Notes under the pieces: generated by a model
What the model saw: only the letters and a program-made list of their open reading frames with translations
Told to the model about the DNA's origin: nothing
Database searches by the model: none
Shown: in pieces, positions 1 to 5,568 of the stretch
Layout: each line of letters opens with the position of its first letter
How positions within the stretch are numbered: the first letter of the stretch is position 1
Translations under genes and position numbers: made by a program
NCBI GenBank assembly: GCA_947258465.1
Contig: CAMYIQ010000118.1
Location: 1-6,138 of the forward strand
Origin: an uncultured Erythrobacter sp.
GTDB lineage: Bacteria; Pseudomonadota; Alphaproteobacteria; Sphingomonadales; Sphingomonadaceae
DNA length: 6,138 bases
Direction of reading: 5' to 3'

Positions 1-1159
1 GCTTGATCTCGAGCTGGGCCTTGGGAAGTACCGAGAAATACTGGCCGATCTTTGCATCGACCTCTTTCCCGATATCATAATAGCTCTGGGTTAGCGCCTC
101 ACGGCTTTCCGGCTTGAACTGAGCATCGGTACGCACGTAGTCGAAAAATTTGTTGAGCGTGCCGACAAAGCCGACTTCGGCCTTGATCTCTTCTAGCCCA
201 TTTTTGATCCGCGCCACTTCGTTAAGGCCAAGATTGTGCAGGTATTCGGCAGTCAGCGGCAGCGTGGTGGTCTGTTCGATCATGTGGGCGTAGAGCTTCT
301 CGCCACCCTTCATCTGACTCAGACCGACGCTTTCGCGCGCTACCGGCAGATATTCATCGCGCAGGAAATCGCGCAGCAACGCATGGGTGGCGTAGAGCTC
401 GCTAGTCTTGGCTTCATAGGCCGCCGTCAGCCGCGCCTTGTCCGCGGCAGAGATACTCTCGGGAAAGTTCTTCACCGGTTTCATGAACATTGAATCCGCC
501 AGCGGAACCGCCAATAGCGTATCGAGCTGCTTTACGACGCGGTCGATGGTCAGCCTGGTTTCGACCACGCCCGATTCCATACCATCGCGCGATCGTGCGA
601 TCGCCCGGTGGGTGATCGCGATATAGTCGTCATGACGGCTGAGGTTGTCCTCGTAATTGGCGATCGTCTCGAACTGCGCCGCGCTATCGCCACTAGCGAA
701 GTTCGGGTAAAAGGTGTGGAAGCCGGCGAAATGGTTGATCGGTCGCGTTTCGGTCAGTTCGCGCATCTCGTCGCTCTGACCCCTGAGCGTGGATTCCTGT
801 TGATATTTGAACACGTCATAGGCGAGTTGATCGGTTTCGCTCAGCTTCGCCCGGTCGATCTGCGCAAGCAGCGCGAGATTGAGCTGGGTATCGGTCCGCG
901 CGGCAAGAAACATCGAGTCAGTGAAATAGTCGCCGAGGCGATCGGCGTTGGTGTCGTCGCCGCGGAACAAGCGACCGATCGGGTTGAGCGCGAGGCTGCG
1001 CGCGTCGGATTCAGCGAAAAGGGTAAACAGCTTGTCATGCTCGCTCGCCTCGGATGCGGATTGGGTCGCCTCCTCGCTATCGCGCGCCAATGCGGGACCG
1101 GCGGCAAGGATAAGCGAGAGGGCGGCGCCCGAGGCGAGCGCGTGGCGTGCGAATTTCAT
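1..1159 (-). CDS. Exported DUF885 family protein, N-terminal part (partial)
   Basis: The frame is open from ATG 1159 to the left edge without a stop: 386 codons, with the rest of the gene outside. The first 25 residues form a signal peptide (basic start, hydrophobic core around residues 11-20, Ala-Leu-Ala before the cut at about residue 25), so the protein is probably periplasmic or a membrane-anchored exported protein. The rest is acidic and helical. The segment at about residues 304-327, with EYLHNLGLNEVARIK, is typical of DUF885 (PF05960). Family members of this exported type usually run to about 600 residues and carry a metallopeptidase-like HE..PGHH motif in the C-terminal half. That motif would lie outside the window, so enzyme activity cannot be judged here. 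The start is supported by AGGGGA at 1166-1171, 6 nt upstream of the ATG. The gene is 105 nt after the membrane-protein gene on the same strand and has its own palindrome upstream (1177-1198), so it may be separately regulated. No biological substrate is known to me. Confidence 0.85.
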   Translation of the reverse strand, partial: MKFARHALASGAALSLILAAGPALARDSEEATQSASEASEHDKLFTLFAESDARSLALNPIGRLFRGDDTNADRLGDYFTDSMFLAARTDTQLNLALLAQIDRAKLSETDQLAYDVFKYQQESTLRGQSDEMRELTETRPINHFAGFHTFYPNFASGDSAAQFETIANYEDNLSRHDDYIAITHRAIARSRDGMESGVVETRLTIDRVVKQLDTLLAVPLADSMFMKPVKNFPESISAADKARLTAAYEAKTSELYATHALLRDFLRDEYLPVARESVGLSQMKGGEKLYAHMIEQTTTLPLTAEYLHNLGLNEVARIKNGLEEIKAEVGFVGTLNKFFDYVRTDAQFKPESREALTQSYYDIGKEVDAKIGQYFSVLPKAQLEIK

Positions 1160-1176
1160 GGATATTCCCCTGACAT

Positions 1177-1198
1177 CTGTATTGCCTATGCAATACAG
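1177..1198. promoter_or_regulatory. Perfect 22-bp operator-like palindrome upstream of DUF885 gene
   Basis: Two perfect 9-bp arms, CTGTATTGC and its reverse complement GCAATACAG, flank a 4-bp centre (1186-1189). The near edge lies 17 nt from the DUF885 start codon, just upstream of its ribosome site. A weak sigma70-like pair can be drawn on the minus strand (TTGTGC 1217-1212, 16-nt spacer, TATTGC 1195-1190), in which case the palindrome covers the -10 box and transcription start, a classic repressor position. The size and spacing fit a TetR- or GntR-type dimer site. I do not recognise the half-site as belonging to a particular regulator. As RNA it would also form a 9-bp hairpin just before the ribosome site, which is the main alternative reading. 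Confidence 0.5.
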
Positions 1199-1222
1199 AA
1201 CCGCGCATGCGGCACAAGCATA

Positions 1223-1258
1223 CCGTCCGACGACCGTGCGATTCCCATCGACGGACGG
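1223..1258 (-). terminator. Weak inverted repeat after membrane-protein gene, possible terminator
   Basis: Arms CCGTCCG (1223-1229) and CGGACGG (1252-1258) are perfect complements enclosing a 22-nt loop. Inside the loop, CGAT-GGGA-ATCG on the minus strand could add a small inner hairpin. It begins 6 nt past the stop codon of the membrane-protein gene. No T-run follows on the minus strand, so an intrinsic terminator is unlikely in the strict sense. It may be a processing or stabilising structure, or chance in GC-rich DNA. Confidence 0.2.
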
Positions 1259-1264
1259 CTTCGT

Positions 1265-1663
1265 TCAGGCGAGCCGCATCATGCCCGCAACGGCAAGCGC
1301 CAGCCCGGCCATCAGCGTGAAAAGCGGCCATAGCCGATGCAAAGCGGCGAGATTTTTCAGCCAGAAGTGAAAATAGATGTCGCTCATCGCCATGACGACA
1401 AGCGCCTCGGCCATCATCAATCCGCCGATCGTCTTCACGATCATGGCCAGCAGATCGCCCTGAATCCACGGGTTGAGGAGAAAGATGGCCGCCCCGACGG
1501 AGAGCTCGCAAAACCCGCTGATGAGCTGGAGCGCGGGCGAACCGTCGATCTCGTCGACCATTTGGCGCCACAGACCGGGCTGGCGCAATGCGCCGATAGC
1601 AACGGCAATACAGAACAGGCCGAGCAACGCGGCGCTCCAGGCGGTGGGATCGAACGCGTCCAT
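1265..1663 (-). CDS. Small four-helix inner-membrane protein, function unknown
   Basis: 132 residues. Four hydrophobic stretches can be drawn at about residues 9-26, 46-64, 72-93 and 111-129, with short polar loops (RQPGLWRQMVDEIDGS, NPWIQGD, LKNLAALHR), so it should be an integral inner-membrane protein. No cofactor or catalytic motif is visible, and I do not recognise a named family. The start ATG (1661-1663) lies 8 nt after the stop of the monooxygenase gene, so the two are co-transcribed and probably translationally coupled. The sequence directly before the ATG is a poor ribosome site (GAGA). A strong AAGGAG sits farther up, inside the end of the monooxygenase gene, behind a hairpin (see 1664-1695). 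The tight link suggests a role tied to the monooxygenase, but nothing shows physical interaction. Confidence 0.85.
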   Translation of the reverse strand: MDAFDPTAWSAALLGLFCIAVAIGALRQPGLWRQMVDEIDGSPALQLISGFCELSVGAAIFLLNPWIQGDLLAMIVKTIGGLMMAEALVVMAMSDIYFHFWLKNLAALHRLWPLFTLMAGLALAVAGMMRLA

Positions 1664-1695
1664 CTATTGTCTCAGGCGGGGACCGCCTGCTCCTT
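1664..1695 (-). promoter_or_regulatory. Ribosome site with hairpin spacer before membrane-protein gene
   Basis: Reading the minus strand: AAGGAG (1695-1690), then at once a perfect 7-bp hairpin CAGGCGG-TCC-CCGCCTG (1689-1673), then 9 nt, then the ATG at 1663. Linear spacing of 26 nt is too long for normal initiation. If the 17-nt hairpin folds, the effective spacing is 9 nt, which is in the usual range. The monooxygenase stop codon (1674-1672) lies at the base of the hairpin, so ribosomes ending the upstream gene would open and reset it. Phage T4 gene 25 and gene 38 are known cases of hairpins placed between the ribosome site and the start. The fold is seen as complementarity only; its function is inferred. 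Confidence 0.45.
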
Positions 1696-3225
1696 TTTCT
1701 TCGTGCCTATCGGTCGTTCGCCGGAATAGACGAACTCGGGCGCGTCATAGGAAATCTGGGGGATCTCCTCACGCTCGCGCCAGTAATCCTGATTGTGCCG
1801 CCATTCGGACCTGTCGCCACGCCGGGGCATCGCATCGAGCCCGCGCATGAGATATCCGGGATTGAAGTTCTCGGCCTCGATCCAGGGCAGGATGTCCATT
1901 TCCCGGTCCTCGGGCCGAAACTGCACTTCGACACGGTCGACGCCCCTGCGGTGCATGTGGTTGAGCATCCCGCACACGAAATCGCCCATCATGTCCACGC
2001 GCAAGGTCCAGCTCGCGCGGAAATAGCCCATCACCCAGGCCATGTTCGGCACGCCGGTAAACATCATCCCGCGGTAGGTCACCGTGTCGGACCAATCGAC
2101 GCGCTCGCCATCGACCGTGAACGGGATGCCGCCCATGACCAGCAGGTTGAACCCGGTACAGGCGACGATGAGGTCTGCTTCGATCTCTTCGCCCGAAGAT
2201 GTCGTGACGCCGGTGTCGGTAAAGCGCTCGATCGTATCTGTTACCACGGTCAGCTTGCCATCGACCGCAGCCCTGAACACATCGCCATCCGGGCAGAATG
2301 CCAGGCGCTGCTGCCAGACCCTGTATTTCGGCGTAAAATGCGGTTCGAACTCGAAATCGGGTTTGCCGGTGAAGGCGCGCACCAGTTGTTTGAGTTCCTC
2401 GAACACCGCTTCGGGCTCTTTCTGGCAGCGACGGGTAAGCTGGTCCTGATCGTACATGATCTGCTGGCGCACGATGCGGTGCACGGTCGGCTCGTCGACA
2501 CCGATTTCGCGCAGACGGTCGGCCAGTTCGTTCTTGTTTTCGCTGCAGAAGAAATAGGTCGGCGAGCGCTGCAGCATGGTCACATGCGCCGCCTTTTCGG
2601 CGAAGGCCGGAACCACGGTAGCCGCGGTCGCGCCCGATCCGATCACGAGGATCCGCTTGCCTTCGTAATCGTAATCCGGGTCCCATTCCTGGGCATGGAC
2701 GAAATCGCCTTTGAAATCCGCCAATCCCTTTTCCTGCCATTCGGGCGGGAGATAGGGGTTTTCGTGATCGTAATAGCCCTGGCACATCCACAGAAAATTG
2801 CAGGTAAAGGTCAGTTCGGCCCCGTCTTCCAGTCGGGTCGCCGTGACGGTCCAGAGGCCGGTATCGCGCGCATAGGCACAGGATGTGATGCGGTGGCCGT
2901 AGCGGATATGTTCGCCGATCCCGTTTTCCTCGATCACCTCGCCCATATATTTGAGGATTTCCCCGGCACTGGCGATCGGCGCACCGACCCAGGGTTTGAA
3001 ACGGTATCCGAATGTGTAGAGGTCGCTGTCGGACCGCACGCCGGGATATTTGTGCGTATCCCAGGTTCCCCCGAACGTGTCTTTCATCTCCAGGATTGCG
3101 TAGCGCGCCCAGGGGCACTGCTCCTGCAAGTGATAGGCAGAGCCGATCCCCGAAATCCCCGCCCCCACGATCAGCACGTCCACATGGGTCGCCGTATCGC
3201 TCTCTATATTGCCGACAACATTCAT
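1672..3225 (-). CDS. EthA-like Baeyer-Villiger flavin monooxygenase
   Basis: 517 residues, a normal length for a single-component class B monooxygenase. Such enzymes use FAD, NADPH and O2 to insert oxygen into ketones (ester or lactone products) or to oxidise S or N centres, in the cytoplasm. FAD site: VLIVGAGISG at about residues 17-26, followed by FGGTWDTHKYPGVRSD at 51-66. The Baeyer-Villiger fingerprint FxGxxxHxxxW(P/D) is intact as FKGDFVHAQEWD at 171-182. NADPH site: VIGSGATA at 194-201. A late FAD-contact segment, DLIVACTGFN, lies at 351-360. Overall the order and wording resemble mycobacterial EthA (YAILE, RSDSDLYT, HVTMLQRSPTY, VVTDTIERFT), so it belongs to the EthA-like branch. The substrate cannot be told. 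The C-terminus is a short basic tail (GTKKKEQAVPA). The start at 3225 is supported by GGAGAGG about 4 nt upstream. It lies 86 nt after mipA with a perfect FNR-type box in the gap, and 8 nt before the membrane-protein gene. Confidence 0.92.
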   Translation of the reverse strand: MNVVGNIESDTATHVDVLIVGAGISGIGSAYHLQEQCPWARYAILEMKDTFGGTWDTHKYPGVRSDSDLYTFGYRFKPWVGAPIASAGEILKYMGEVIEENGIGEHIRYGHRITSCAYARDTGLWTVTATRLEDGAELTFTCNFLWMCQGYYDHENPYLPPEWQEKGLADFKGDFVHAQEWDPDYDYEGKRILVIGSGATAATVVPAFAEKAAHVTMLQRSPTYFFCSENKNELADRLREIGVDEPTVHRIVRQQIMYDQDQLTRRCQKEPEAVFEELKQLVRAFTGKPDFEFEPHFTPKYRVWQQRLAFCPDGDVFRAAVDGKLTVVTDTIERFTDTGVTTSSGEEIEADLIVACTGFNLLVMGGIPFTVDGERVDWSDTVTYRGMMFTGVPNMAWVMGYFRASWTLRVDMMGDFVCGMLNHMHRRGVDRVEVQFRPEDREMDILPWIEAENFNPGYLMRGLDAMPRRGDRSEWRHNQDYWREREEIPQISYDAPEFVYSGERPIGTKKKEQAVPA

Positions 3226-3228
3226 CAG

Positions 3229-3265
3229 CCTCTCCTCTCTCGCGCGGATCTATCGCACGAGAGAG
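3229..3265 (-). promoter_or_regulatory. Hairpin overlapping the monooxygenase ribosome site
   Basis: On the minus strand CTCTCTCG (3265-3258) is a perfect complement of CGAGAGAG (3242-3235). One mismatch inward, 3 more base pairs form (3254-3256 with 3244-3246) around a 7-nt loop. The right arm runs into the ribosome site GGAGAGG (3235-3229), and a shifted register with G-U pairs would bury more of it. This could limit translation of transcripts coming through from mipA. A transcript started from an FNR-dependent promoter would begin near 3243 and lack the left arm. The GA-rich repeat may simply be a strong purine ribosome site with a chance partner. Confidence 0.3.
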
Positions 3266-3277
3266 AAGGGCGATGCA

Positions 3278-3291
3278 TTGATTCGCATCAA
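3278..3291. promoter_or_regulatory. Perfect FNR/FixK-type box upstream of monooxygenase gene
   Basis: The sequence TTGAT-TCGC-ATCAA matches all ten fixed bases of the TTGAT-N4-ATCAA site bound by oxygen-responsive Crp/Fnr regulators (FNR, FnrL, FixK, Anr). It lies in the gap after mipA, centred 59 nt before the monooxygenase start. If it activates with the usual class II spacing (-41.5), transcription would start near 3243. The -10 region would fall about 3255-3249, where GATAGA (3254-3249, minus strand) is a 3-of-6 match. As RNA the same bases make a 5-bp hairpin with a GCGA loop, and a competing hairpin (3272-3276 with 3285-3289) overlaps it. The match to consensus is seen; which regulator binds, and whether it activates or represses, is inferred. 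Confidence 0.6.
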
Positions 3292-3311
3292 ATCGACAGG
3301 ACGGTCCGCGG

Positions 3312-4151
3312 CTAGAAGGTGTAACCGATCCCGAGGGCGCCCATCCACTGGTCCGCATCGCCGCGAATGGAGGTGAAGGGGGTTCGCTTGCCATCGCCCA
3401 GCATGCGCGAGTAACCGCCGAGCACCACCAGGGCGAGACCGCCATCGGCGAGGTTGCCGTTGAGATCGATCCCGGCGAGCAGGTTCACGCCGACGCTGTC
3501 CCAACCCCCTTCGGCCTGAAACTGCGGCAATGCCCCGCCAGCCGGAACGGAATAGTAATATCGCGCATAATCGTCGTCGACATAGCTGCCGCCGGCCGAG
3601 AGAGAGACTGCCATTCCGCGGCTGAGCGGCGTGAAATATGTCGCCGTCGGCCTGACTACGACACCATCATGCGCGCCTGCCACATCCCATAGGGTATCGA
3701 CATTGAAACTGAGACTGTCGAAGCGATTCAGCACTCCCGGAAAGCTGATCCCGACACTGGGGCCGACCTCGAAAGCGGTGTCGAGCTCGCCATAGCTCAG
3801 GACCACCGTGTCTTCGATCTGGGTTGCGCGGTTGCGATTGAGGCGCGCCGCGACCCCGGCTGAGATCTTCGCCCCTTCGCTCTGGTCGTTGACGAAATCC
3901 AGCGCCGCCCCGCCCGCACGCGGGTTGATACGCACGCCGCCGATTTTTCCCTGCACGATGGGGATCGGGCTGACGACATAATCGTCCGAGCCATCGTAGC
4001 TTGCCGAATAGACGGCTCCCGCGCCGATGGAAAACCAGTCGCCGTCGAACACCGTTTCCTCTTCGGCGGGCAGGTTTTCGACATTTTGCGCCTGCACGGG
4101 CGCAGCACCCAGCAGCGCCAGCGAGCCGGTGGCGGCGAGCATCGATTTCAT
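3312..4151 (-). CDS. mipA: MipA/OmpV family outer-membrane beta-barrel protein
   Basis: 279 residues. A signal peptide covers residues 1-21 (Lys at 2, hydrophobic SLALLGAA core, cut after PVQA), giving an exported protein. The mature part has alternating hydrophobic strands with short Gly/Asp turns (for example GDWFSIGAGAVYSASYDGSDDY at about 37-58 and IVQGKIGGVRINPRAGGAALDF at about 65-86). It ends LGIGYTF with a C-terminal Phe, the usual outer-membrane barrel signal. The N-terminal pattern and the length fit MipA/OmpV. E. coli MipA binds the lytic transglycosylase MltA and PBP1B; other members behave as pore- or stress-related outer-membrane proteins, and the role here is not shown. The start is supported by AAGGAA at 4158-4163, 6 nt upstream of the ATG. 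It is the first gene of the minus-strand group and is divergent from crtY. The symbol is by family only. Confidence 0.85.
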   Translation of the reverse strand: MKSMLAATGSLALLGAAPVQAQNVENLPAEEETVFDGDWFSIGAGAVYSASYDGSDDYVVSPIPIVQGKIGGVRINPRAGGAALDFVNDQSEGAKISAGVAARLNRNRATQIEDTVVLSYGELDTAFEVGPSVGISFPGVLNRFDSLSFNVDTLWDVAGAHDGVVVRPTATYFTPLSRGMAVSLSAGGSYVDDDYARYYYSVPAGGALPQFQAEGGWDSVGVNLLAGIDLNGNLADGGLALVVLGGYSRMLGDGKRTPFTSIRGDADQWMGALGIGYTF

Positions 4152-4189
4152 AAGTATTTCCTTGGATTTCCCTGTTTGTCGTCCAACAC

Positions 4190-4224
4190 TTGTGACAATG
4201 TCATGTTCCCGCCTTCGTTGCCAG
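4190..4224 (-). promoter_or_regulatory. Possible mipA promoter with overlapping palindromes
   Basis: On the minus strand CTGGCA (4224-4219), a 16-nt spacer and GACATT (4202-4197) form a weak sigma70-like pair (4 of 6 and 3 of 6 matches), giving a leader of about 40 nt. Two short perfect palindromes overlap its -10 and start region: TGACA-A-TGTCA (4193-4203) and TTGT-G-ACAA (4190-4198). They could be a binding site for a regulator of mipA or of the divergent crtY, but they are short. No TGT-N12-ACA (PpsR/CrtJ) site is present in this gap. Confidence 0.25.
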
Positions 4225-4242
4225 ATCGAATGCGACGATAAC
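4214..4242 (+). promoter_or_regulatory. Weak candidate promoter for the crtY-crtI operon
   Basis: GATAAC (4237-4242) is a 4-of-6 match to a -10 box. With 17-nt spacing the -35 position holds TTCGTT (4214-4219), a poor match. This is the most promoter-like pair I found in the 220-nt gap on the plus strand and would give a leader of about 120 nt. The crt promoter may instead use another sigma factor or an activator. Confidence 0.2.
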
Positions 4243-4278
4243 TTGGCTGCACCAGGTCCGGGGCGGGAAGGAAATGGG

Positions 4279-4368
4279 ATGGCCCTCCGGCACCGCCTGG
4301 CAGCGCCCCGCGATCATCGCGCCCCGCGCGGGAATTGCGCGATTGCCGGAGCCACACTTCATCCCTAA
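4279..4368 (+). CDS. Possible 29-codon leader ORF upstream of crtY
   Basis: ATG at 4279 is preceded by GGAAGGA (4266-4272), with the AAGGA core 6 nt before it, the best ribosome site on the plus strand in this gap. The ORF encodes 29 residues (starting MALRHRLAAPRDHRAPRG) and ends at TAA 4366-4368, three bases before the crtY ATG, in the same frame. crtY has no good ribosome site of its own; the nearest, GGAG at 4348-4351, is 20 nt away. Translation of the leader could therefore deliver ribosomes to crtY by re-initiation. A second overlapping ORF from ATG 4274 ends at TGA 4373-4375, overlapping the crtY ATG, but its start is too close to the ribosome site. The peptide has no recognisable family, and chance is a real alternative. 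Confidence 0.3.
   Translation: MALRHRLAAPRDHRAPRGNCAIAGATLHP
4303..4332. repeat. GC-rich direct repeat and palindromes in crtY leader
   Basis: GCGCCCCGCG occurs twice (4303-4312 and 4319-4328), 16 nt apart. Between and across the copies lie two perfect palindromes: CGCGAT-C-ATCGCG (4309-4321, one-base centre) and CCCGC-GCGGG (4323-4332). In RNA they could form compact stems 40-60 nt before the crtY start. No T-run follows, so it is not an intrinsic terminator. Possibly a leader structure affecting crtY translation, or simple GC bias. Confidence 0.3.
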
Positions 4369-4371
4369 GCC

Positions 4372-5568
4372 ATGACCGCAATGAACGGGCGCACGATCGA
4401 CATGGCCATCGTGGGCGGCGGGCTGGCAGGTGGGCTGGCCGCGCTGGCCGTCAGCAAGGGCCACCCGCAGATGCGGATTGCCCTGGTGGAAGCGGGCGAT
4501 GCCTTTGGCGGGAATCACCGGTGGAGCTGGTTCACCAGCGATCTCGATGCGGATGGCACTGCCCTGCTGGCCCCATTCGCCAAAACCGAATGGGACGCTG
4601 GATATGACGTTTTCTTTCCCGGCCATGACCGCCGCCTAGGTGCTGGCTATCGATCGCTTGCAAGCCGCGATTTCGACACCGCCTTGCGCCGCGAACTACC
4701 GCAAGATGCGATCCTTACCAATTCGCGCGCCGTCGAACTGACGCCCGACGGCATCACTCTTGAAACCGGCGCGAGCCTAGCCGCCCAGGTGGTGGTCGAT
4801 TGCCGCGATTTCGAACCTTCCGCGCATTTGCGTGGCGGCTGGCAGGTCTTCATGGGACGGCATTTGCGGACAAACGCCCCGCACGAGCTCGCCTGTCCGA
4901 TCGTGATGGACGCGCGGGTAAGGCAGCATGACGGCTACCGGTTCGTCTATACATTGCCGCTGCGCGCGGACGAGCTCTTCGTAGAGGACACCTATTACGT
5001 CGATGCCCCCGTGCTCGATCGCGATGTGCTGTCCGAACGGATCGTCCGCTATTGCCAGACGATGGGCTGGCAGGGAGACACCCTGGGCAGTGAGACCGGG
5101 ATCCTGCCGGTGATTACGGGCGGCGATTTTCCCGCCTACCGCCGCAGCCTGGGCCAGCCGGGCATCGTCCGCGCCGGAGCGCGCGGCGGCTTCACGCACC
5201 CACTGACCAGCTACACACTGCCTTTCGCCGTTGCCAATGCCCTGACGCTGGCCCGCGTGGCAGACCGGCCGGGAGCCCAGATCGCCGCGCTGTTCGAACA
5301 GCGCGCTCACGATCATTGGCGCGCCACCCGCTTCTATCGCCATCTGGGCCGGATGCTGTTCGACGCCGCGAAGCCTGCGGAACGATACCGGGTGTTCGAA
5401 CGCTTCTATCGCCTGCGCGAACCGCTGGTCGAACGCTTCTATGCCGGACATCCAACGCTCGCGGACAAGCTACGCATCCTTTCGGGCAAACCGCCCGTAG
5501 CTGTGACGGCTGCAATCCGGGCGCTGCTTGGCAAGGGCAACCCGCTCGTTCATGAAAGGTCGCAATGA
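4372..5568 (+). CDS. crtY: Lycopene beta-cyclase
   Basis: 398 residues, normal length for bacterial CrtY. It closes beta-ionone rings at both ends of lycopene, giving beta-carotene by way of gamma-carotene, in a redox-neutral reaction that needs reduced FAD; the enzyme is membrane-associated. Seen: dinucleotide-binding IVGGGLAGGLAAL at about 13-25; GGNHRWSWF at 46-54; GGWQVFMGRHLRT at 155-167; the conserved acidic motif FVEDTYYVD at 203-211 (the FLEET-like region needed for catalysis in cyclases); GARGGFTHPLTSYTLPFAV at 269-287; and the C-terminal signature RFYRHLGRMLFDAA plus LRILSGKPPVAVTAAIRALL. A position usually Gly in D-x-R-G is Asp here (DCRD, 143-146). An in-frame TAA at 4366 rules out a longer N-terminus. 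ATG 4381 is an alternative start; neither has a good ribosome site, and a leader ORF may supply ribosomes. It overlaps crtI by four bases, so the two are one operon. Confidence 0.95.
   Translation: MTAMNGRTIDMAIVGGGLAGGLAALAVSKGHPQMRIALVEAGDAFGGNHRWSWFTSDLDADGTALLAPFAKTEWDAGYDVFFPGHDRRLGAGYRSLASRDFDTALRRELPQDAILTNSRAVELTPDGITLETGASLAAQVVVDCRDFEPSAHLRGGWQVFMGRHLRTNAPHELACPIVMDARVRQHDGYRFVYTLPLRADELFVEDTYYVDAPVLDRDVLSERIVRYCQTMGWQGDTLGSETGILPVITGGDFPAYRRSLGQPGIVRAGARGGFTHPLTSYTLPFAVANALTLARVADRPGAQIAALFEQRAHDHWRATRFYRHLGRMLFDAAKPAERYRVFERFYRLREPLVERFYAGHPTLADKLRILSGKPPVAVTAAIRALLGKGNPLVHERSQ

Noticed and set aside
584..621. Cluster of GCGATCGC-like palindromes
   Set aside because: Inside the DUF885 coding region and explained by Ala/Ile/Arg/Asp codons in GC-rich DNA.
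608..1333. 241-codon open frame on the plus strand
   Set aside because: It lies opposite the DUF885 gene and its upstream gap. The DUF885 frame has a signal peptide, a ribosome site and family sequence, so the plus-strand frame is a shadow.
1795..3315. 506-codon open frame on the plus strand opposite the monooxygenase
   Set aside because: It mirrors the monooxygenase gene, whose product carries all family motifs. The translation is rich in His/Arg/Pro with no recognisable domain, as expected from GC-rich antisense frames.
1769..3445. 558-codon open frame on the minus strand, shifted relative to the monooxygenase
   Set aside because: It crosses from the mipA gene through the monooxygenase gene in the wrong frame, and its translation is Arg-rich low-complexity sequence without motifs.
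4152..4371. PpsR/CrtJ-type TGT-N12-ACA site upstream of crtY
   Set aside because: All TGT and ACA triplets in the AT-richer half of the gap (about 4173-4206) were paired by eye; spacings found were 6, 10 and 15, none 12.
4777..5451. 224-codon open frame opposite crtY
   Set aside because: Antisense of a clear lycopene cyclase; no ribosome site and no domain.
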